Source of the DNA: Solirubrobacteraceae bacterium
GTDB taxonomy: Bacteria; Actinomycetota; Thermoleophilia; Solirubrobacterales; Solirubrobacteraceae
Assembly: GCA_016462625.1 (NCBI GenBank)
Contig: JAEMSV010000026.1
Location: forward strand, 1 to 46,505
DNA: 46,505 nucleotides
Direction of reading: 5' to 3'
In this document: positions 42,419-46,505 of the stretch, piece after piece
How positions within the stretch are numbered: position 1 is the first letter of the stretch
Layout of the letters: each line of letters starts with the position of its first letter
The notes under the pieces: model-generated
Told to the model about the DNA's origin: nothing
Seen by the model: only the letters and a program-made list of their open reading frames with translations
The model's database searches: none
Program-made: the position numbers and the translations under genes

Positions 42419-43186
42419 ATGAGGCCCTACACCGCGGCGGGCCGCCGCAAGAAGGTCGGTCACATCACGCCGTCGAGCAACACGGTCCTCGAGCCGCTCA
42501 CGGGCTGCCTGAGCGCGGACCTCGATGACGTCGTCAGCCATCACTTCACCCGCATCAAGGTCGAGGCGATCACGCTCGAGGAGCGGCACACCAGTCAGTT
42601 CGGCGTCGAGCACATGGTCGACGCGGCGCTGCTGCTGGCCGACTCGCACGTCGACGCGATCGTGTGGAACGGCACGTCGGGCGCATGGAACGGCGCCGAC
42701 GCGGATCGCGAGATCTGCGCGGCGATCGAGGAGCGCACGGGGATCCCGGCCACGACGTCGACGCTCGCCCAGTTCGACGCCATGGACGCCTGGGACATGC
42801 GCCGGTACGCGCTGGCTGTGCCCTACACCGACGACGTCACGGCGCGCCTGGTCGAGGTCTACGGCGACGCCGGCTACGAGGCCGTAGGCACAGCGAACGC
42901 GAGCGTCGCGACGAACAGCGAGATGGCCCACGTGACCCCCGACCAGGTCCGAGAGCTCGTGCGCGCGGCCGACCATCCCGACGCGGAGTGCGTCCTCGTC
43001 GTCTGCACCGGCATGGCGGCGGCGCCGCTCGTCGAGGAGCTCGAGGCCGAGCTGGGCAAGCCCGTGATCGACAGCATCGCCGTCGTGCTGTGGCGGGCGC
43101 TGCAGCTCGTCGGTGTGGAGCGCTCGGTCCAGGGATGGGGCGTCCTGCTCTCCGGCCAGGACCCCAAGCGTTTGACAAGCAGATAG
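42419..43186 (+). CDS. Asp/Glu racemase superfamily enzyme, arylmalonate-decarboxylase-like
   Basis: 255 residues. Two-lobed racemase fold: VGHITPSSNTVLEP at the N terminus and a repeated lobe from about residue 120. In maleate isomerase and racemases a catalytic Cys sits in each lobe. Here the first site reads WNGTSGAWNG with G85-T86-S87, like the dioxyanion pocket of arylmalonate decarboxylase, and only the second Cys is present (C196, VVCTGMAAA). So a one-cysteine reaction, such as decarboxylation or one-sided proton transfer, is expected rather than maleate isomerisation. Substrate unknown; a carboxylate linked to the imported guanidino/ureido compound is plausible. GGAG precedes the ATG by 5 nt. 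Confidence 0.82.
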   Translation: MRPYTAAGRRKKVGHITPSSNTVLEPLTGCLSADLDDVVSHHFTRIKVEAITLEERHTSQFGVEHMVDAALLLADSHVDAIVWNGTSGAWNGADADREICAAIEERTGIPATTSTLAQFDAMDAWDMRRYALAVPYTDDVTARLVEVYGDAGYEAVGTANASVATNSEMAHVTPDQVRELVRAADHPDAECVLVVCTGMAAAPLVEELEAELGKPVIDSIAVVLWRALQLVGVERSVQGWGVLLSGQDPKRLTSR

Positions 43187-43203
43187 TCTTATTGTCATAC
43201 CAA
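43172..43203 (+). promoter_or_regulatory. Promoter and operator-like motif before the second binding protein
   Basis: A consensus -35 TTGACA (43172-43177) lies within the end of the preceding gene. 12-17 nt further is TATTGTCATACCAA (43190-43203), the second copy of the operator-like word, overlapping where the -10 should be. The -10 itself is poor. Suggests an internal promoter repressed by the FCD regulator. Confidence 0.5.
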
Positions 43204-43231
43204 ACGTGATGCACTTCGAAAGGACCATCCG

Positions 43232-44788
43232 ATGAGGCGCGCCGCCGCCCTAGCTGCCACCGCCGTTCTGTCCGCCTCACTCGCGGCGTGCGGATCCGCC
43301 GAGAAGAAGGACGAGGCCGCCGCCGGCCCGTCCGGTGACCCGACCACGCTGAACCTGGCGTTCCAGGCCGACATGAGCGTGACGGACCCGGACATCTTCT
43401 ACGACGTCGAAGGCAACGCCGTGACGCTCTCGGGGTACGAGGGGCTCGTCCGCTACAAGCCCGATTCGACCGAGGTCGAGCCCGCGCTCGCGAAGTCCTG
43501 GACGGTCTCCGACGACGGCAAGACCTACACCTTCAAGCTCCAGGACGGCGTGACGTTCCACGACGGCGCGACGATGACGTCGAAGGACGTCAAGGCGAGC
43601 ATCGAGCGCCGCCAGGCCGTCAAGGGCGGCTCGTCCTACATGGTCGCCGACGTCGACAAGATCACGACACCGGACGATCTCACCGTCGTCATGCACCTCA
43701 AGCAGCCGGTCGGTCCGTTCCTGGACTACCTCGCCTCGATCTGGGGCCCGAAGATCATCGGCCCGGAGGCGCTGGTCGAGCACAAGGGCGACGACCACTC
43801 GCAGAAGTACCTCGCCGAGCGCATCGACGGGACCGGCCCCTACGAGCTGGCCGAGTTCAACCGCGGCCGGGAGTACAAGCTCACGGCGTTCAAGGACTAC
43901 TGGGGCACGGCGCCGTCCTTCCAGAACGTCGTCATCAAGATCACCCCCGAGATGGGGACCCAGCGCCTCGAGCTCGACAAGGGCGACCTCGACGTGATCC
44001 TGCACTCATTCCCGCCGACGGATCTCGCGGGGGCGAAGGAGAACAAGGATCTCCAGGTCGTCGAGAAGCCCTCGTTCGCGCGGACCATGATGTACATCAA
44101 CGCCAACAAGGCGCCGCTGGACACCGACGCCGCGCGGAAGGCCGTCGCCCAGGCGATCGACACGAAGCACATCACCGAGTCGGTGTACGGCGACACCGCG
44201 GCCGTCGCGACGGGCCCGTACCCCGAGGGGATGCTCGCCGACCAGCCGAAGCTCGACTACGGCACCGATGCCCCGGTCACGACCAAGAGCGCCTCGGGCG
44301 ATCTGACGCTCGCCTACGGCCCGGACGCCGGCGGCCTGCTCCGCCAGGCGGCCGAGAACATCCAGGCCGACCTCGCGAAGATCGGCTACAAGGTCACGCT
44401 GAAGGGCGTGCAGCTACCGGACACGTTCGTCTACAAGAACGATCCGGAGAAGGCGCCCGACCTGCTGCTGCTCTCGCCGGTCTCCGATGCTGCGCACCCG
44501 GACACCTGGGCGCAGCCGTTCTGGGCGTCGACGGGTGGCATCAACGCGTTCGCCGTGAAGAACGCCGAGGTCGACAAGCTCCTTCCGCAGGCGCTCGCCG
44601 CCCCGGAGGACCAGGCCGACGATCTGTACCGTCAGATCGGTGAGGCCAACGTCGACGGCCACTCGATGGTCTACATCGCCGACCTCAAGGACACGTTCGT
44701 CGCGCGGGCGGACCTCGAGGGGCTCCAGCACAGCCCGGCGTACGAATGGCTGCTGACCCCGAGCGAGCTCTCGCGCTCCGGCGGGTGA
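43232..44788 (+). CDS. ABC transporter substrate-binding lipoprotein (family 5), copy 2
   Basis: 518 residues. Lipobox LAAC with C20, then the same GSAEKKD linker as copy 1, and SBP_bac_5 features (YEGLVRYKPD, WTVSDDGKTYTFKLQDGVTFHDG, GTGPYELAEF, YWGTAP, MGTQRLELDKGDLDVILHSFP). No permease or ATPase is encoded on this strand, so it most likely serves the importer of the divergent operon as an alternative receptor under different control. AAAGGA lies 8 nt before the ATG. It overlaps the MBL gene by GTGA. Confidence 0.93.
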   Translation: MRRAAALAATAVLSASLAACGSAEKKDEAAAGPSGDPTTLNLAFQADMSVTDPDIFYDVEGNAVTLSGYEGLVRYKPDSTEVEPALAKSWTVSDDGKTYTFKLQDGVTFHDGATMTSKDVKASIERRQAVKGGSSYMVADVDKITTPDDLTVVMHLKQPVGPFLDYLASIWGPKIIGPEALVEHKGDDHSQKYLAERIDGTGPYELAEFNRGREYKLTAFKDYWGTAPSFQNVVIKITPEMGTQRLELDKGDLDVILHSFPPTDLAGAKENKDLQVVEKPSFARTMMYINANKAPLDTDAARKAVAQAIDTKHITESVYGDTAAVATGPYPEGMLADQPKLDYGTDAPVTTKSASGDLTLAYGPDAGGLLRQAAENIQADLAKIGYKVTLKGVQLPDTFVYKNDPEKAPDLLLLSPVSDAAHPDTWAQPFWASTGGINAFAVKNAEVDKLLPQALAAPEDQADDLYRQIGEANVDGHSMVYIADLKDTFVARADLEGLQHSPAYEWLLTPSELSRSGG

Positions 44789-45672
44789 GCACAGGCATGG
44801 GCGTCGATGGGTGGTTCGCCGTCGACGCCCTGCGGCCCGGCGTCTGGCAGGTCGCCGAGCCGGGGCACGTCGCGTCGTTCCTCGTGGCAGGGGAACGGCG
44901 CGCCGCGCTGATCGACACCGGGATGGGCATCCACCCGATCCGGCCGGTGGTCGAGGCGCTGACCGACAAGCCGGTGGTGGTGGTGAACACCCACCACCAC
45001 ATCGATCACGTCGGCGGCAACCACGAGTTCACGGACATCGCCATCCACGCGGCGGGCGCCGAGCGGCTCGCCGCGGGGGCGAGCCTGGAGCTGACCGGCC
45101 CGCTGGCGCGATACATGCGTGACGCCGTTGACGCGTTCACGGCGTACGACGAGGCCGACCGGCGGTTCTTCCACCAGCTCTCCGACAACCGCCGACTGCG
45201 GCCGCTCCCGGCGGGGTTCGGCGCGTCGTCCTGGACGATTCCCGCCACTCGCGCCACCCGGCTGTTGCAGGACGGCGATGAGATCGACCTCGGCGGCCGG
45301 GCGCTGCGGGTGCGCCACGCGCCCGGGCACTCCTCGGACGGCATCGTGCTCGAGCTCGTCGGCGAGCGGGTCCTCTTCGGCGGCGACACGGTGAACACCG
45401 GGGCGACGTACGCCTGCACGCCGGACTCGGACGTCGCGGTGCTTGCGGACTCGATGGAGGCGCTTGCCGCAGACGCCGACCGCTTCGACCTCGTGACGTG
45501 CTGCCACTGGCTCGTCACGCTCGTCGGGCCGGAGATGCTCGTCGCGCAGGCGGAGGGGATCCGGTCCGTGGCGGAGGGGCGGGCCGAGCTGGTCCCCGCC
45601 TTCGACTGCCTGCGCACACCGGTGCTCGAAGCGCGGTTCGACGGGTACTCGGTGCTCGTGCCGGCGGGGTAG
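44785..45672 (+). CDS. MBL-fold metallohydrolase
   Basis: 295 residues from a GTG at 44785 that overlaps the preceding stop (GTGA); an ATG at 44797 is the alternative. Metal site: NTHHHIDHVGG (HxHxDH), HAPGHSSDG, the bridging Asp in FGGDTV, and a late His in TCCHW. No signal peptide. It differs from the lactonase-like MBL at 9380. Family members hydrolyse thioesters, lactones or phosphoesters; the role here is unknown, but coupling to the binding-protein gene suggests it processes the imported compound or a derivative. Confidence 0.83.
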   Translation: MSTGMGVDGWFAVDALRPGVWQVAEPGHVASFLVAGERRAALIDTGMGIHPIRPVVEALTDKPVVVVNTHHHIDHVGGNHEFTDIAIHAAGAERLAAGASLELTGPLARYMRDAVDAFTAYDEADRRFFHQLSDNRRLRPLPAGFGASSWTIPATRATRLLQDGDEIDLGGRALRVRHAPGHSSDGIVLELVGERVLFGGDTVNTGATYACTPDSDVAVLADSMEALAADADRFDLVTCCHWLVTLVGPEMLVAQAEGIRSVAEGRAELVPAFDCLRTPVLEARFDGYSVLVPAG

Positions 45673-45683
45673 GGTCGGGCGCG

Positions 45684-46196
45684 ATGGCGACCACGGGCGA
45701 CCGCTTCGAGATGCCGGACGGCAGCGTCTACGTCGTCGCACGCGCTTCGGCCGACACCGGTGGCGCGGAGGTGCAGATGGAGTTCGTCCTTCCGGTCGGT
45801 TGCGTCCCGCCCCCGCCGCACGTCCACCGCGACGGCGTGGAGGAATATGAGGTCCTCGAGGGCCGCTTCGACGTGATGGTCGACGGCACGTGGACGACGC
45901 TCGGGCCGGGCGAGTTCGCGTCGGTCCCGGTGGGCGCGCTGCACACGTTCCGCAACCGCTCAGGCGCGACGGTGCGGGTGCGCAACTGGCACCGCCCGGC
46001 GATGGGCTTCGACGTCTTCATCGAGACGATGTACGCGACGCTCCGCGACGCCGGGATCACGCGCCCGCGCGACCCGCGGATCCCGATGTACCTGTCGAAG
46101 GTGTTCCTCGACTTCCCCGGGACCCTCCAGCCCGGCCGGCGACGCGAGGCGATCCCGATGCGGATCCTGGCCGGAATCGCGAAGATGCTTCCGTGA
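45684..46196 (+). CDS. Cupin-domain protein
   Basis: 170 residues. Cupin motif 1 is PPPPHVHRDGVEEYEVLEGRFDV (metal ligands H48, H50 and a Glu), motif 2 is GPGEFASVPVGALHTFRN (His), followed by a helical C-terminal tail of about 70 residues (AMGFDVFIETMYATL ... ILAGIAKMLP). Cupins of this size are sensors or small-molecule dioxygenases/isomerases; no substrate can be named. It starts 11 nt after the MBL gene and overlaps the ureohydrolase start (GTGA). Confidence 0.8.
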   Translation: MATTGDRFEMPDGSVYVVARASADTGGAEVQMEFVLPVGCVPPPPHVHRDGVEEYEVLEGRFDVMVDGTWTTLGPGEFASVPVGALHTFRNRSGATVRVRNWHRPAMGFDVFIETMYATLRDAGITRPRDPRIPMYLSKVFLDFPGTLQPGRRREAIPMRILAGIAKMLP

Positions 46197-46505
46197 TCGA
46201 TCCGCTCGCACGCTGGGCCCAGTACGGCGAGAAGCCGGACTTCGCGGGCCTGCTGACCTTCTCCGGCATGCCGTACACGGAGGACCCCGCCGAGCTCGAG
46301 GGCGTCGACGTCGCGATCGTCGGCGCGCCGACCGACGACCTGGTGTCCGACCGGCCCGGGACGCGGTTCGCCCCGCGCGCGATCCGCGCGGCGAGCTGCC
46401 CGCCGGGTCCGCACCTCGAGGCGAAGGTCGACGCGTTCGCCGCGCTGCGCGTCGTCGACTTCGGCGACGCCCCGGTGCTCCCTGCGGATCCCGCGCGCAC
46501 GCACG
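46193..46505 (+). CDS. Ureohydrolase (agmatinase/arginase family), N-terminal part
   Basis: The gene leaves the window at the right edge; 104 residues are visible from a GTG at 46193. GVDVAIVGAPTDDLVSDRPGTRFAPRAIRAAS (about 40-71) is the N-terminal strand and the RPG(T/A)RFGPRAIR motif of manganese or nickel ureohydrolases, which release urea from agmatine, guanidinobutyrate, guanidinopropionate or, in one recently found branch, guanidine itself. The metal-binding GGDHS and DxHxD motifs lie beyond the edge. Its presence strengthens the guanidino-compound theme of the locus. Confidence 0.85.
   Translation, partial: MIDPLARWAQYGEKPDFAGLLTFSGMPYTEDPAELEGVDVAIVGAPTDDLVSDRPGTRFAPRAIRAASCPPGPHLEAKVDAFAALRVVDFGDAPVLPADPARTH

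Overview
The window is high-GC bacterial chromosome. Codon use is strongly GC-biased, GTG/TTG starts are frequent, and several genes have a TAnnnT -10 hexamer about 7 nt before the start codon (leaderless mRNAs, common in actinobacteria). The gene set fits an actinobacterium of the Thermoleophilia/Solirubrobacterales type: a small secreted repeat protein with a GGTGYAA signal region, Mycobacterium-like DapC, a class II DAHP synthase, and ccmABC beside hem genes. The taxon is an inference; no rRNA is present.

Left part (1-9.3 kb, minus strand): a partial secreted Calx-beta protein, a Baeyer-Villiger-type flavin monooxygenase, and a compact heme block. The block runs, in transcription order, from a MoaB/Mog-like gene through ccmA, ccmB, ccmC, a ccmD-like gene, hemA, hemC and a cobA-hemD fusion. 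Most junctions overlap by a few bases. The exception is hemA-hemC, whose whole intergenic space is one long inverted repeat.

Middle (9.3-27.4 kb): ordinary accessory metabolism with conspicuous duplications. There are two gap-free cytochrome P450 paralogs (414 aa each) flanking aroG and mug, and two 528-aa Tat-exported cholesterol-oxidase-like GMC flavoproteins flanking a secreted repeat protein. Also present are a VapBC pair with a leaderless promoter, a DapC-type aminotransferase, a NarL-type two-component system, a CPBP protease, a truncated hemoglobin, and an aldo/keto reductase with its XRE regulator.

Island (27.5-30.4 kb): a decayed zinc alcohol dehydrogenase, two unrecognised genes (one with an RNKVAH HEPN motif) of less GC-rich composition, and a tRNA-like sequence whose anticodon loop is wrong. 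This looks like a recombination or integration site.

Right part (30.5-46.5 kb): the most interesting region, a guanidine-linked nitrogen-scavenging locus made of two divergent operons. The minus-strand operon begins with a clear guanidine-I (ykkC) riboswitch. It then encodes, all translationally coupled or nearly so, an isochorismatase-like hydrolase, a fused dipeptide-type ABC ATPase, a permease, a lipoprotein binding protein, a second permease, both urea-amidolyase-associated DUF1989 proteins (carboxyguanidine deiminase CgdAB family), a urea/guanidine-carboxylase-like protein reduced to its carboxyltransferase domains (no biotin carboxylase, no biotin carrier), and allophanate hydrolase. 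The plus-strand operon encodes a GntR/FCD regulator, an arylmalonate-decarboxylase/racemase-family enzyme, a second paralogous binding protein with no permease of its own, an MBL-fold hydrolase, a cupin and the start of a ureohydrolase. A repeated TATTGTCAkACCAA motif precedes two of its genes. My working hypothesis is that an imported guanidino/ureido compound is hydrolysed by the first enzyme to carboxyguanidine, deiminated to allophanate and hydrolysed to ammonia and CO2, possibly without ATP-dependent carboxylation.
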